Shown here: piece by piece, positions 1 to 10,612 of the stretch | Layout of the letters: each line of letters begins with the position of its first letter | How positions within the stretch are numbered: position 1 is the first letter of the stretch | Assembly (NCBI RefSeq): GCF_013030265.1 | Contig: NZ_WPZQ01000001.1 | Coordinates: 62,001-126,000 of the forward strand | Length of the DNA stretch: 64,000 nt | Reading direction: 5' to 3' | Source of the DNA: Ruegeria arenilitoris | GTDB lineage: Bacteria; Pseudomonadota; Alphaproteobacteria; Rhodobacterales; Rhodobacteraceae | The notes under the pieces: model-generated | Database searches by the model: none | What the model saw: only the letters and a program-made list of their open reading frames with translations | What the model was told of the DNA's origin: nothing | Program-made: the position numbers and the translations under genes

Positions 1-315
1 CATTGGGCACCAAGCGAAGCCATCCCACGCAATCAGGTAAAGCTGGCCTTTCTCGCAATGATGTGCTGCGAAAGTGCAATGCCCATGGGCGGAGAGGTTG
101 AAATCACCGTCCGGGGCGACCAGTGGCAGGTAATGGGTACTGGCGACAAGCTGAATATTGATGGTGATCTATGGAAGAATGTCACAACCGGCCGCTTTCC
201 AAATAAAATCACCCCGGCTCAGGTGCAATTCGCGCTGCTGCCTGAAACAGCCGCGATTCTGGGGCGGCGGGTCGTGGTGGAAACCACCTCAACCCGCGTA
301 GCGATCAAGTTCTAG
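1..315 (+). CDS. chpT: Histidine phosphotransferase ChpT, C-terminal part (cut by window start)
   Basis: The frame is open from base 1, so the ATG at 58 is internal. The first visible residues ([20 protein letters not shown]) lead into [16 protein letters not shown], which matches the degenerate ATPase-like C-terminal domain of ChpT. ChpT passes phosphate from the CckA histidine kinase to CtrA and CpdR in alphaproteobacteria. The N-terminal DHp-like helices with the phosphorylated histidine lie outside the window. The stop overlaps the convergent proA stop by 3 bases. The target gene ctrA is in this same window at 32.4 kb. The family call is fairly secure, but the part seen lacks the catalytic histidine. 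Confidence 0.8.
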   Translation, partial: HWAPSEAIPRNQVKLAFLAMMCCESAMPMGGEVEITVRGDQWQVMGTGDKLNIDGDLWKNVTTGRFPNKITPAQVQFALLPETAAILGRRVVVETTSTRVAIKF

Positions 316-1574
316 CTACGGGTCGTTCCGTTTCCGCGAACCAGATACTTGAAGCTGGTCAGCTGAGCTGCGCCAACTGGGCCACGGGCATGCATCTTGC
401 CAGTGGCAATCCCGATTTCAGCCCCCATGCCGAACTCGCCACCATCGGCGAACTGGGTTGAGGCGTTGTGCATCAGAATGGCACTGTCGAGACGTTCAAA
501 GAACCGCGCGGCCGCCTCGGCGTCTTCGGTCATGATACAGTCCGTGTGGTTCGAGCCAAACTCGCGAATATGCGAGATCGCAGCGTCGATATCAGCAACT
601 GGTTTTGCAGCAATGATGCTGTCGAGAAACTCTTTGCCCCAATCTTCGCCCGAGGCTGCGACGGTACCATCAATCGCCAAAGCGCCTTCTGCGTGAACTT
701 CCACACCCGCTGCCAGAAGTGCTGCTATGACGTCTCTGCCAAGCGTCTCTGCAACGTCCTGATGGATCAGCAGACATTCGGCTGCGCCACAGATGCCTGT
801 GCGACGGGTCTTGGCGTTAAGTACAACGTCCAGCGTTTTCTGAGGATCAGCAGCTTTGTCGATATAGATGTGCACAATGCCCTCGAGGTGAGCAAATACC
901 GGCACCCGAGCCTCACGCTGTACTAACCCAACCAGCCCTTTACCACCACGCGGTACAATGACGTCCACATAGTCAGTCATGGTCAGCAATTCCTGAACTG
1001 CCGCGCGGTCCCGTGTGGGTACCAATTGAATTGCATCTTCGGGCAGATTTGCGGCCTTCAGCCCCTCGACCAGACAGGCATGGATAGCGGTTGAAGAATG
1101 GAAGCTCTCGGACCCGCCCCGCAGGATCACAGCATTTCCTGATTTCAGACAAAGCGCGCCTGCATCAGCGGTCACGTTCGGACGGCTTTCGTAAATCACT
1201 CCGATAACGCCCAGCGGTGTGCGAACGCGCTGGATGTTCAGACCCGTCGGCATATCCCATTCCGAAAGAACCTCACCAACCGGATCAGTCTGCTCGGCAA
1301 CGGTACGCAAGCCATCGACCATGCCCTGAATACGGGCCTCATCCAGCATCAGGCGATCCATCATCGCCGGGCTCAAACCCTTTTCGCGGCCAAATTCCAG
1401 ATCCTTCTGATTGGCTTCGATAATCTTCGCGCGATTCTTCCAGACTGCGTCTGCTGCCGCGATCAGAGCGGCGTGTTTGCGTTCAGCGGTGGCAAAACCA
1501 AGGTCTTTGGACGCCTCTTTCGCACGTTTTCCAAGATCGGCCATCAGGGCGGGGATGTTGTCGAAATCCTTCAT
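312..1574 (-). CDS. proA: Glutamate-5-semialdehyde dehydrogenase (gamma-glutamyl phosphate reductase)
   Basis: This is the second step of proline synthesis: NADPH-dependent reduction of gamma-glutamyl phosphate to glutamate-5-semialdehyde in the cytosol. The 420-residue length is normal for the family. The catalytic cysteine is near residue 262 in the motif [13 protein letters not shown], and the cofactor region includes [13 protein letters not shown] (about 122-134) and [11 protein letters not shown] (144-154). It lies 47 bases downstream of proB on the same strand and ends the rplU-to-proA block. The start ATG at 1574 gives the usual N-terminus. Confidence 0.97.
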   Translation of the reverse strand: MKDFDNIPALMADLGKRAKEASKDLGFATAERKHAALIAAADAVWKNRAKIIEANQKDLEFGREKGLSPAMMDRLMLDEARIQGMVDGLRTVAEQTDPVGEVLSEWDMPTGLNIQRVRTPLGVIGVIYESRPNVTADAGALCLKSGNAVILRGGSESFHSSTAIHACLVEGLKAANLPEDAIQLVPTRDRAAVQELLTMTDYVDVIVPRGGKGLVGLVQREARVPVFAHLEGIVHIYIDKAADPQKTLDVVLNAKTRRTGICGAAECLLIHQDVAETLGRDVIAALLAAGVEVHAEGALAIDGTVAASGEDWGKEFLDSIIAAKPVADIDAAISHIREFGSNHTDCIMTEDAEAAARFFERLDSAILMHNASTQFADGGEFGMGAEIGIATGKMHARGPVGAAQLTSFKYLVRGNGTTRS

Positions 1575-1621
1575 TTTATGTGCCTTTCAGGTCGGAGTAT
1601 TCTGATTAGTAGTTCGCGTTT

Positions 1622-3759
<2,138 letters not shown>

Positions 3760-3787
3760 CTAATGCAAAGGCCCCATCGGCCACAAG

Positions 3788-4324
3788 TCAGAGTTTTTTA
3801 CTGTACGTCCAGGTGGGCACGTTTGCATCGCGCGCCACCGAATAGCTTTCGGCATCACCAAGGTATTCAAACCCGCAATGAGTCAGCACCCGGGCCGACG
3901 CCGGATTGTCCTGAAACACGCTGGCGAACATGTTCGAGTTTTCCAGCGGGTTGGCCAGAACCAACGCTTCGACCGCCAGTGAAGCGATACCGGTATTCCA
4001 ATAGAGCGGAGCAACCCAATAGCCCACTTCGGACTGATTGCGGTCAAGACCCTGAAGCGAGATCAGGCCAATCAGCTCTGGTCCACCATCCTTGGTGGCA
4101 TCCATGGCCCAAACGTCCTCTTCCCGCTCTTCCGACATCGCACGCGTTACAAAAGCCTCGGTCGAACCGGGCGGTAACGGATGCGGAATGGTTGTGGTCA
4201 TGCGTGCAACACGCTCATCGCCTGCATAATGCTCGATGAGACCCATATCCGAACGGCGCAATGGGCGCAGATCGAACCGCTCGGTTTCTATGACCGGCTG
4301 ATTTATTATTGTCTCAAGTTTCAT
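3788..4324 (-). CDS. GNAT family N-acetyltransferase
   Basis: This 178-residue protein resembles the RimJ/RimL-type GNAT branch. It has IETERFDLRPLRRSDMGLI at the N-terminus, the substrate-side strand GYWVAPLYWNTGIASLAVEAL and the closing NPASARVLTHCGFEYLG. It should transfer an acetyl group from acetyl-CoA to an amine; the substrate cannot be told from sequence. I chose ATG 4324 because it forms an ATGA overlap with the upstream LysE-type gene. An in-frame start at 4390 would place the gene inside that gene. A second GNAT gene lies on the far side of the transporter. Confidence 0.85.
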   Translation of the reverse strand: MKLETIINQPVIETERFDLRPLRRSDMGLIEHYAGDERVARMTTTIPHPLPPGSTEAFVTRAMSEEREEDVWAMDATKDGGPELIGLISLQGLDRNQSEVGYWVAPLYWNTGIASLAVEALVLANPLENSNMFASVFQDNPASARVLTHCGFEYLGDAESYSVARDANVPTWTYSKKL

Positions 4325-4929
4325 GAGTGCGTTCCTCCTCCGAACAACACAAAAAGTACGGACACAACAGTGAGACTCGCTAACGTCCACATCAGATATT
4401 TTTCCGCGGGTCGACCTTCAACCACGTGGGCAATTCTATCTCCGGCAAATGTCCAGATCGGGTGTAAAATCACCTGGCAAAACAATAAACAGAGAGCGAT
4501 CGTGAACGTTGCGTTAAAGGTGGGCGTGCCAGCCGCAACGAACCCGGTAAACCCGGCAATGATCATGGCCCAAGCCTTTGGATTAAGGGGATGAACAATC
4601 AAACCCGCCCAAAAACCAGGCACTTCTCCGGTGGTCTCACTGCGTGAAAGGCGCAGATTGGCGATCTTCCAGGCCAGCCAGCAGATATACGCCGCTGAGG
4701 CGTATTTCAGGACCGTAAAGACCATCGGCGCCTGATCCGCGAGCTGAAGCAGACCAAAACCTACCGGCCAGATGATCAGCTGTTTGCCCAAGATGACACC
4801 AGCCACAAACGGCAGCGCGGCTTGGAACCCATACCGCGCACCCGTGCCCAGTAGAACCATGTTGGCAGGACCTGGCGTGCCGACCTGACTTGCAGCGAAA
4901 ATCAGGAAACTGGTTGTGGCGACTGTCAT
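4321..4929 (-). CDS. LysE/RhtB family amino-acid exporter
   Basis: This inner-membrane protein of 202 residues has about six hydrophobic segments and the family motif TPGPANMVLLGTGARYG near residues 18-34. LysE/RhtB proteins export amino acids such as lysine, threonine or homoserine; the substrate here is unknown. Start ATG 4929 overlaps the stop of the upstream GNAT gene (ATGA), and its own stop overlaps the next GNAT start. The three genes are therefore translationally coupled, which suggests acetylation and export act on related small molecules. That link is inference. Confidence 0.85.
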   Translation of the reverse strand: MTVATTSFLIFAASQVGTPGPANMVLLGTGARYGFQAALPFVAGVILGKQLIIWPVGFGLLQLADQAPMVFTVLKYASAAYICWLAWKIANLRLSRSETTGEVPGFWAGLIVHPLNPKAWAMIIAGFTGFVAAGTPTFNATFTIALCLLFCQVILHPIWTFAGDRIAHVVEGRPAEKYLMWTLASLTVVSVLFVLFGGGTHS

Positions 4930-5426
4930 TGCTGCGCCTCCCAATCCCTGCGTGTCAAAAGCACGTCCTGAATGGTCACATCTTCGTTGGTCGAACGTAC
5001 CGTCGCTGCGTGTTGGCCGTCGGGCTTGAACCCTAGCTTCGTCAGAACGGACTTGGACCGCTCATTGCCCAGGTGATAACCAGACGTGAGCTCGGACCGA
5101 TCGGACCGAAAGAACCGTGCAATCATTGCGCGGCAGGCCTCGGTGACGAAGCCTTGCCCCCACGATCCTTTCTCGACCCAATAGCCCAACTGGGAACCGG
5201 TTGAGATGCAGCCGACCAAAGTGTCGTCTTTAGTAATCGCAAAGGCATCGTGTTCATTGGCCATGGTGTCGATGAATTCGGCCGAATGCGTATCCTCATA
5301 GGGGTGCGGTACTACTGTCAGCCACCGCGCCACCTCGAGGTCGTTCAGAAGTGTGACCAGACGCGACGAATCCTCACGCCGGAACCGACGCAGGACAAGA
5401 CGCTCTGTTTTGATCTCTTCGGTCAT
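4926..5426 (-). CDS. GNAT family N-acetyltransferase
   Basis: This 166-residue acetyltransferase has TERLVLRRFRREDSSRLVTLL at the start, an acetyl-CoA loop GYWVEKGSWGQGFVTEA and a terminal strand NERSKSVLTKLGFKPDG. It is a RimJ/RimL-like GNAT of unknown substrate. ATG 5426 is preferred over the longer frame to 5480, because the longer form would include a transcription terminator hairpin (5451-5477) in its coding region. It is the first gene downstream of that terminator and is followed by an ATGA overlap with the LysE-type gene. Confidence 0.85.
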   Translation of the reverse strand: MTEEIKTERLVLRRFRREDSSRLVTLLNDLEVARWLTVVPHPYEDTHSAEFIDTMANEHDAFAITKDDTLVGCISTGSQLGYWVEKGSWGQGFVTEACRAMIARFFRSDRSELTSGYHLGNERSKSVLTKLGFKPDGQHAATVRSTNEDVTIQDVLLTRRDWEAQQ

Positions 5427-5439
5427 AAGACCACTCCTG

Positions 5440-5477
5440 AAAACGAGAAAGGGGACCGGCACTTTGTGCCGGTCCCC
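5440..5477 (-). terminator. Intrinsic terminator after rpmA
   Basis: A perfect 12-bp stem (GGGGACCGGCAC / GTGCCGGTCCCC) with loop TTT at 5451-5477 is followed on the minus strand by TTTCTCGTTTT. It separates rplU-rpmA from the GNAT-lysE-GNAT-obgE-proBA genes. The tail is interrupted, so some read-through is likely. Confidence 0.75.
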
Positions 5478-5509
5478 CATGAATTTTTCTTAAACCTCTG
5501 GGTTTCGGC

Positions 5510-5779
5510 TTACTCTGCGGCCTCCGCCACTGGCAGGACCGAAATAAAGGTGCGGTTTTTGAGTCCCTTGTGGAACTTCACGGCGCCATCGACAGTTGCA
5601 AAGATCGTGTGGTCTTTGCCAATGCCTACGCCTTCGCCCGGCCAGAACTTGGTGCCGCGCTGACGTACGATGATGTTGCCTGCAATGGCAGCCTGGCCAC
5701 CATACAGTTTCACGCCAAGGCGGCGACCAGCTGAGTCGCGACCGTTACGGGAGGAACCGCCAGCTTTTTTATGTGCCAT
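5510..5779 (-). CDS. rpmA: 50S ribosomal protein L27
   Basis: L27 of 89 residues begins [20 protein letters not shown], the typical L27 N-terminus that reaches toward the peptidyl transferase centre. It also has [19 protein letters not shown] and the C-terminal beta-barrel. The start is directly MAHKKAG, so no N-terminal pre-sequence cleavage is needed, unlike in Firmicutes. It lies 11 bases downstream of rplU, the usual pair. Confidence 0.98.
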   Translation of the reverse strand: MAHKKAGGSSRNGRDSAGRRLGVKLYGGQAAIAGNIIVRQRGTKFWPGEGVGIGKDHTIFATVDGAVKFHKGLKNRTFISVLPVAEAAE

Positions 5780-5790
5780 TCTCTCTCTCC

Positions 5791-6408
5791 TTAGCCTTTG
5801 GCCAGCTCTTTGGCCTGCTCAACCCACTCGGGTTTCACTTTGACCGTTTCGATAGCAGCAATCTGCTCGTCCGACAAGGCGGCCAGAGCGGCAAAGCTCT
5901 CGATACCGGCTTCGGCCAGCTTCTTGGCGGCGGCAGGGCCGACACCGTTCAGCTTGGTCAGATCATCAGCGGCAGCAGTTGCAGCGGGTGCTTCTGCTTT
6001 GGCTTCAGCTTTCTTGGCAGGCTTTTTTGCTGCAGGAGCAGCTTCGCCAGCCGGAGCCGAACCGGTTGCAGCTTTGATGCCCGACTTGTCAGCGCCCGAC
6101 GACAGGATGTCGGTGATTTTGACCAGAGTCAGTTTCTGACGGTGGCCAACGGTACGCTTCGAGCTGTGCTTACGACGGCGCTTGACGAATTTGATGACCT
6201 TGTCACCTTTGATCTGTTCGATCACTTCGGCCTGTACGCCTGCGCCTTCGACGAAAGGTGCACCAACAACCGGAGCGTCACCGCCCAGCATCAGAACGTC
6301 GTTGAATTGAACAGTTTCACCTGCGTCGGCAGCCAGCTTTTCAACGCGGAGGATATCACCCGCTTGAACCTTGTACTGCTTGCCGCCAGTCTTGAGGACC
6401 GCAAACAT
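5791..6408 (-). CDS. rplU: 50S ribosomal protein L21 with C-terminal helix-hairpin-helix extension
   Basis: Residues 1-103 or so are a normal L21 ([49 protein letters not shown]). The protein then runs on to 205 residues, about twice the usual size. The extension has an Ala/Lys/Pro-rich linker and a helix-hairpin-helix-like domain ([19 protein letters not shown] and following) resembling the HhH module found in several alphaproteobacterial fusion proteins. Start ATG 6408 is chosen because L21 begins with [12 protein letters not shown]; the frame is open to 6447. It is the first gene of the rplU-rpmA unit, with a clear promoter upstream. Confidence 0.95.
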   Translation of the reverse strand: MFAVLKTGGKQYKVQAGDILRVEKLAADAGETVQFNDVLMLGGDAPVVGAPFVEGAGVQAEVIEQIKGDKVIKFVKRRRKHSSKRTVGHRQKLTLVKITDILSSGADKSGIKAATGSAPAGEAAPAAKKPAKKAEAKAEAPAATAAADDLTKLNGVGPAAAKKLAEAGIESFAALAALSDEQIAAIETVKVKPEWVEQAKELAKG

Positions 6409-6573
6409 GCGTCTTTCCTTTTCATACCCGCGTTCTGTGGTCCCCAATCGGGTGTTTTGGCCTAGGCCACCTCGAACAGCGCGCCCTTTTCGGGCTGTGT
6501 GACGACCCCGGAGCGAACCCCATAGGTCAAATAATAACGAGACCCGGCGCGGAGATTCCGGCCGGGATGCGCG

Positions 6574-6602
6574 CTTATCTAAATATTCGGGTGGAAAGTC
6601 AA
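6574..6602 (-). promoter_or_regulatory. Sigma-70-type promoter of rplU-rpmA
   Basis: On the minus strand, TTGACT (6602-6597) and GATAAG (6579-6574) are separated by exactly 17 bases. This predicts a leader of about 155 bases before rplU. The leader holds a GC-rich inverted repeat CCCGGCCGG/CCGCGCCGGG and a later CCCG-AAAA-GGGC hairpin. No known L21 leader motif is recognised in it. Confidence 0.65.
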
Positions 6603-6615
6603 CCCAGAACCGGCA

Positions 6616-7428
6616 TCACAGTTCGGATGCCCCGACAACACGCCCAACAGCCATTCCAAGCTGGTATGAAGTCTCGTTGAACATCTCGTCAAGACCAATG
6701 AACAGGGCGTCGTTCAATGCCCGCCCTGCATCGGTTCTGGAAAAAGCGATGTTTTCACGCATTTGGGCTTCGTTCAGTGGCCGATACGCCAGCAACAAGA
6801 ACGAATATAACCAATTGCGGGTCACAGTTTCGGTCTCGTCTTTCTGCGCAAGAAGCTCGGCCAGCATCTCGCCATCATCACCAACGATCCCCTGCCCGTC
6901 CATGATACCGCGGAAGAACCTGTAATCGGAACTGAAAGAACCCTGTACGTTGCGCTCGATTAGATCGTTGATCTCGATGTATTCTTCAATAAGCCGAAAG
7001 AACTCGGACTGTCTGTCCATATCTTCGTATGATGACTGAGCCATTTCCTCGACCGCCTCATCCGAAAAGGCACGGCGTGCCGAGTTTTCCAATGCGACGA
7101 TAGTCTTGCCCAAATCGCTTTCGAAAAAGATCGCTGCCTGTTCAAGCTGCTTGTCATTCATCCTTGCATCAAGAGCATCGGTTATCTTCGATCGCATCCA
7201 GGTTGGGTCAAATGTATCATCAACCTGCGCATGAAAGAACGTCCCGCCGGCCCCGCTTAGAAGCATCTCATCCAGCTCGCGTCCCTGAGTCAGCCCTTCT
7301 TCGCGGAAAATCTCAACGACCTGATCCAACTGCATCGCTGTGGCCAGTCGTTCAACATATTCACTGGCCGAAACGGGCGCGGCCCATAGCAGGATGACAG
7401 AGGCAAAGGTTGCGATCAGACGCATCAT
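6616..7428 (-). CDS. Secreted DUF2059-family protein (copy 2 of a tandem pair)
   Basis: This 270-residue protein starts with a signal peptide (MMRLIATFASVILLWAAPVSAS) and should be periplasmic. The body is all-alpha, with the DUF2059-type stretch MNDKQLEQAAIFFESDLGKTIVALENSAR at about residues 90-118 repeating the layout found in its upstream neighbour (DEALNHAVEFYASDLGQRLVEAE). The function of DUF2059 proteins is not established. The start overlaps the neighbour's stop (ATGA), so the two are coupled. It is rich in Asp and Glu, unlike a DNA- or membrane-binding protein. Confidence 0.8.
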   Translation of the reverse strand: MMRLIATFASVILLWAAPVSASEYVERLATAMQLDQVVEIFREEGLTQGRELDEMLLSGAGGTFFHAQVDDTFDPTWMRSKITDALDARMNDKQLEQAAIFFESDLGKTIVALENSARRAFSDEAVEEMAQSSYEDMDRQSEFFRLIEEYIEINDLIERNVQGSFSSDYRFFRGIMDGQGIVGDDGEMLAELLAQKDETETVTRNWLYSFLLLAYRPLNEAQMRENIAFSRTDAGRALNDALFIGLDEMFNETSYQLGMAVGRVVGASEL

Positions 7429-8267
7429 ATATCTTGTGCCGGACGCAGTTCCGCCATTCTGGCTGCAAGAACCTCGAACCGCATCGCCATGATTTCGTAC
7501 TGAATGGCATTCAGAAGTTCATAAACTTCCTGCATCAATGGCTGCTCAAGCGCATCAGCATAGGCGTCAATATCCGTGTCCGAGAAGTCCTGATAGGTGT
7601 AAGCTGCGCCGGCCAAAGCTGAAAGCTGGATCGACTGACGCATCTGAGCCTCGTTCCTTCGCAACACCTCACGAAGTTCATCCCCGCTGAATTGCAGATC
7701 TATGACACCCGAAGCACTTGCGGCCAGAAGGAACCTCAGTTGAATTTCCTGTAACGCGCGCAGCGACGTATCGCTTGAATCGATTGCGCGGTTCATCCTC
7801 TTCAGGCCTTCGACGCGATCTGATCCTGATCTGACGAGATCCGAGATGATTTCCTGCCCTTCAAGCTGTTTCGCGTCATCATCTTCGACCATATGCGAGG
7901 CATTTTCCGCCTCGACCAATCGTTGTCCAAGATCTGAGGCGTAAAACTCGACGGCATGGTTTAGCGCTTCGTCGCGAAGTGTCTGCTCGAGAATCGATAC
8001 AGCAGTTTCATGCATCTCCTCGGTATCGAAAACTTCTTCGGTTAAGCGCGTCCAATCGGCCCCGAAACCATCAGGGTCGATGCCCAGCATTTGCGGAGCC
8101 GAGGCAGAAGCGAGCGCAATACTCTCGAGGGCGACATCAAACCCTGTCGTAGTCAAAAAGGCCTCAATTCGGTCCCGGCTTGCGGCCTCAACCGGCATTG
8201 GGTTTGAAACGAGTGCCACCATCGGCACAACCAGGCAGAAAATCATGTAGCGGATGCTGTATGTCAT
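7425..8267 (-). CDS. Secreted DUF2059-family protein (copy 1 of a tandem pair)
   Basis: This 280-residue protein has a likely signal sequence or anchor (YMIFCLVVPMVALVSNPMPVEAAS). Its helical body is similar in plan to the next gene, including FYASDLGQRLVEAENAS at about residue 109. The two are divergent paralogues that share a transcription unit and overlap by 4 bases. They probably work together in the periplasm, but no enzymatic motif is visible. The tRNA-Ser gene lies divergently 123 bases away. Confidence 0.75.
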   Translation of the reverse strand: MTYSIRYMIFCLVVPMVALVSNPMPVEAASRDRIEAFLTTTGFDVALESIALASASAPQMLGIDPDGFGADWTRLTEEVFDTEEMHETAVSILEQTLRDEALNHAVEFYASDLGQRLVEAENASHMVEDDDAKQLEGQEIISDLVRSGSDRVEGLKRMNRAIDSSDTSLRALQEIQLRFLLAASASGVIDLQFSGDELREVLRRNEAQMRQSIQLSALAGAAYTYQDFSDTDIDAYADALEQPLMQEVYELLNAIQYEIMAMRFEVLAARMAELRPAQDI

Positions 8268-8341
8268 AGGCTTCAGCCTAGGCCTTTTCCGAGGACAGGC
8301 AATGGAAAATCCATCGATTGCGAATTTCAGGAATTTTCTGC

Positions 8342-8370
8342 TTGCACCCCTGCGCGTTCATCACTAAATC
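8342..8370 (+). promoter_or_regulatory. Promoter of tRNA-Ser
   Basis: TTGCAC (8342-8347) and TAAATC (8365-8370) are 17 bases apart, and the -10 box ends 20 bases before the tRNA 5' end. The boxes deviate from consensus but the spacing is ideal. Confidence 0.5.
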
Positions 8371-8390
8371 CCCCCCTCACAGACCCCCGC

Positions 8391-8480
8391 GGAGAGGTGC
8401 CGGAGTGGTCGAACGGGGCGGTCTCGAAAACCGTTGTCGGTGCAAGCCGACCCAGGGTTCGAATCCCTGTCTCTCCGCCA
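8391..8480 (+). tRNA. tRNA-Ser(CGA)
   Basis: A 90-base class II tRNA with a long variable arm. The acceptor stem GGAGAGG pairs with TCTCTCC, followed by discriminator G and an encoded CCA. The anticodon loop CTCGAAA (stem GCGGT/ACCGT) gives anticodon CGA, reading UCG. The T arm CAGGGTTCGAATCCCTG is complete, and the long variable arm is TTGTCGGTGCAAGCCGAC. Discriminator G and the long arm are serine identity features. Confidence 0.97.
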
Positions 8481-8691
8481 TAAGCTTACCTTGGCATGTC
8501 AATTCAAGTGTTGGAAATCACTGCATTTCAACTCGCTATTTTGGCGAGTGGCGTGATGTTGCCACCATCATACAGCCTGATCAGCGTCGCATAGCTCAAA
8601 TCCCGGATATGAAAAGGTTTCCGGGGTTTTCCCCTTTGAAGTCACATAGCTTTATTCCATCTCAGCGGCACATATTCCAAAGGAGATCGTC

Positions 8692-9279
8692 ATGTCCCGC
8701 CTAATCCTTATTGTCGTCATCGCCGTGATCGGCATCGGCGCTTACTATTATGTAAACCAACCAGAACAAACACCGGCTGAGAAAATTCAATCAGCCGCAG
8801 AAGATGCAAGCGATGCGGTCGGTGAAGCGGCATCCGCAGCGCAGGAAGCAGCCAGTGATGCGCTCAATTCAGCGACTGAACAAGCAAGCGAAGCGGCATC
8901 CAGCATCGCCGATCAGGCTAATGCAGCCGCTGAACAGGCCGGTCAGGCTGCGACAGATCTTGCAAATCAGGCAAGCGATACTGCCACAGATCTGGCCAAT
9001 CAGGCCACGGACACAGCAACCGACCTTGCCAATCAGGCGGGCGATCAGGTTGCGGCCCTAACTGGACAAGGACAGGAGCTTTTCAACTCTTGGATTCAGG
9101 ACGGCATGTTGACTGCGCAGCAGTTTGACTATGATAAGATGGTCGCTTCTGTGCAGGAAAGCTCGCTGACGCAAGAAATTAAAACGCAGGCCATCAAGAT
9201 TCTGGATGATATCAAAGCAGCACCCGACACTGTGGTCGAGAAAATTCAGGAACTTCGCAATTTGCTGACTCAGCAATAA
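8692..9279 (+). CDS. Membrane-anchored LEA-like repeat protein
   Basis: This 195-residue protein has an N-terminal membrane segment (residues 3-21). A long Ala/Gln/Asp/Thr-rich region follows (about 28-120) with no Cys or Pro after the first few residues. It ends in three consecutive 11-residue repeats, ATDLANQASDT, ATDLANQATDT and ATDLANQAGDQ (87-119). Eleven-residue amphipathic repeats of this kind resemble group 3 LEA proteins and apolipoprotein-like coiled helices. The C-terminal about 75 residues are a separate charged helical domain. ATG 8692 has an AAAGGAG site in front. A periplasmic desiccation, osmotic or envelope-stress role is an inference. Confidence 0.75.
   Translation: MSRLILIVVIAVIGIGAYYYVNQPEQTPAEKIQSAAEDASDAVGEAASAAQEAASDALNSATEQASEAASSIADQANAAAEQAGQAATDLANQASDTATDLANQATDTATDLANQAGDQVAALTGQGQELFNSWIQDGMLTAQQFDYDKMVASVQESSLTQEIKTQAIKILDDIKAAPDTVVEKIQELRNLLTQQ
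8950..9048 (+). repeat. Three tandem 33-bp repeats coding 11-residue units
   Basis: The three repeats encode ATDLANQA(S/T/G)D(T/Q). The copies differ mainly at silent positions (GCGACAGATCTTGCAAATCAG, GCCACAGATCTGGCC, GCAACCGACCTTGCC), so the peptide has been kept while the DNA drifted. This argues for selection on the protein repeat and not a recent slippage event. Confidence 0.8.
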
Positions 9280-9285
9280 CTTTTT

Positions 9286-9310
9286 CGGGCCGGTGTGATC
9301 CGCCGGCCCG
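9286..9310 (+). terminator. Probable terminator after the LEA-like gene
   Basis: Stem CGGGCCGG/CCGGCCCG with a 9-base loop lies 7 bases after the stop codon. The downstream tract (AACTCCTCTTTC) is a poor U-tail, so efficiency is uncertain. The next about 200 bases up to 9508 hold no recognisable gene. Confidence 0.5.
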
Positions 9311-9508
9311 AACTCCTCTTTCATTCGGGGCCGTTCCGCTACGTTATGGGACAGAATAATTGACGCAGAGCGGCGCATTTGTTTGGCTCGGATCAATTCT
9401 GCCGCGAACATATCTGGGGACGGGTGCGATCATACTTGCATCGACACGGGCGACCAGCCTTCTTCCTCTCTGTCGCGCGGCAACAACTGCAAAGCCGAGG
9501 ATGCACTC

Positions 9509-10537
9509 ATGTCCCCTATCCCCTCATCAATGTCCGCGGTTGTTCAAAAATTTGATGGCTATTCAAATACGGCCACGGGGCCTGTGATTGAAAACGCCGC
9601 TGACTGGCTGGAAGCCGCGCAAATCCCGGTACCAAAGCCCGGCCCCGGACAAGTTCTCATCCGTTTGCGTACGGCGTCGGTTAACCCATCCGATATTCAT
9701 TTCATCAAAGGCGAATACGGCCAGCCGCGCATCAAGGGAATGCCAGCAGGATTTGAAGGCTGCGGTGATGTGGTCGCCACCGGAACCGGCGCCGAAGCAT
9801 TACAGGACCAGCGGGTTGCGTTTGTGGCCGCAGGATCTGGTGCCTGGGCCGAATACATCGTGACGCAAGCTCAGATGTGTATCCCTTTGCGCCCGGAAAT
9901 CTCGGACGAGGATGGGGCGGCGCAAATCGTGAACCCCCTGACCGCGATGGCAATGGTCGATATCGCCCAAGTCGCGGGCAATGCCTTCGTTCTGTCCGCA
10001 GCCACCAGTCAGTTGGGTAAGCTGATGTGCAGCTTGGGACGGGATTTGGGATTGAATCCCATCGCGATGGTTCGCCGTGCTGAGACGGCAGAGACGCTTA
10101 AGGAATTGGGCGCGGCAGAGGTTCTGGCCACGACCGATACTGACATGGTGTCAAAGTTTGCCAAACTCAGCGCAGAACTGAAGCCACGCGTTTTTCTGGA
10201 CGCCGTGGCTGATCAGATATCCGAGCAGGTGTTCTGCGCCATGCCGAACGGTGCCCGCTGGGTATGCTACGGAAAGCTCAGCACCGAGCTGCCGAAGCTG
10301 ACACAAATGGGTCAGTTGATTTTCATGAACAAACGCATCGAAGGGTTCTGGCTGACGCAATGGATGATGTCGACCCCGCCTGCGGATCAAATGCGCGTGG
10401 TCGGAGAAGTTCAGGACAGATTTGCCGACGGGCGTTGGAAAACTGATGTTTCTGAACGCCTTGCACTCAAGGATGTCGTACCAAATCTGGCGACGGCACT
10501 AAAAAAGAGTGACGGAAAGGTAATTATCACGCCATAG
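9509..10537 (+). CDS. MDR-family NAD(P)H oxidoreductase (quinone reductase/alcohol dehydrogenase-like)
   Basis: A 342-residue medium-chain dehydrogenase. The catalytic GroES-like domain has PKPGPGQVLIRLRTASVNPSD, GMPAGFEGCGDVV and RVAFVAAGSGAWAEY. A Rossmann domain and a C-terminal FMNKRIEGFWLTQWM segment follow. The zinc ligands of true alcohol dehydrogenases are not evident, so it fits zinc-independent quinone/enone reductases better. ATG 9509 has a GAGG site 9 bases upstream; ATG 9530 (MSAVVQKF) is a possible alternative. The frame is open from 9383, but nothing supports the earlier start. The substrate is unknown. Confidence 0.8.
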   Translation: MSPIPSSMSAVVQKFDGYSNTATGPVIENAADWLEAAQIPVPKPGPGQVLIRLRTASVNPSDIHFIKGEYGQPRIKGMPAGFEGCGDVVATGTGAEALQDQRVAFVAAGSGAWAEYIVTQAQMCIPLRPEISDEDGAAQIVNPLTAMAMVDIAQVAGNAFVLSAATSQLGKLMCSLGRDLGLNPIAMVRRAETAETLKELGAAEVLATTDTDMVSKFAKLSAELKPRVFLDAVADQISEQVFCAMPNGARWVCYGKLSTELPKLTQMGQLIFMNKRIEGFWLTQWMMSTPPADQMRVVGEVQDRFADGRWKTDVSERLALKDVVPNLATALKKSDGKVIITP

Positions 10538-10544
10538 TAGAAAT

Positions 10545-10576
10545 GCGTCCCGGCTTTTGGAGGAGAACCGGGGCGC
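10545..10576 (+). other. Hairpin with a GGAGGAG loop between the MDR gene and livH
   Basis: GCGTCCCGG (10545-10553) pairs with CCGGGGCGC (10568-10576) with one G-T pair. The 14-base loop CTTTTGGAGGAGAA displays a perfect Shine-Dalgarno-like sequence. No start codon follows at the right distance, and livH has its own GGGAGGA site downstream. It may be a 3' end structure of the MDR message or a leader element. Confidence 0.4.
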
Positions 10577-10612
10577 AAATAACGCCGGACGTACCGGTAT
10601 AGGGAGGAGAGC

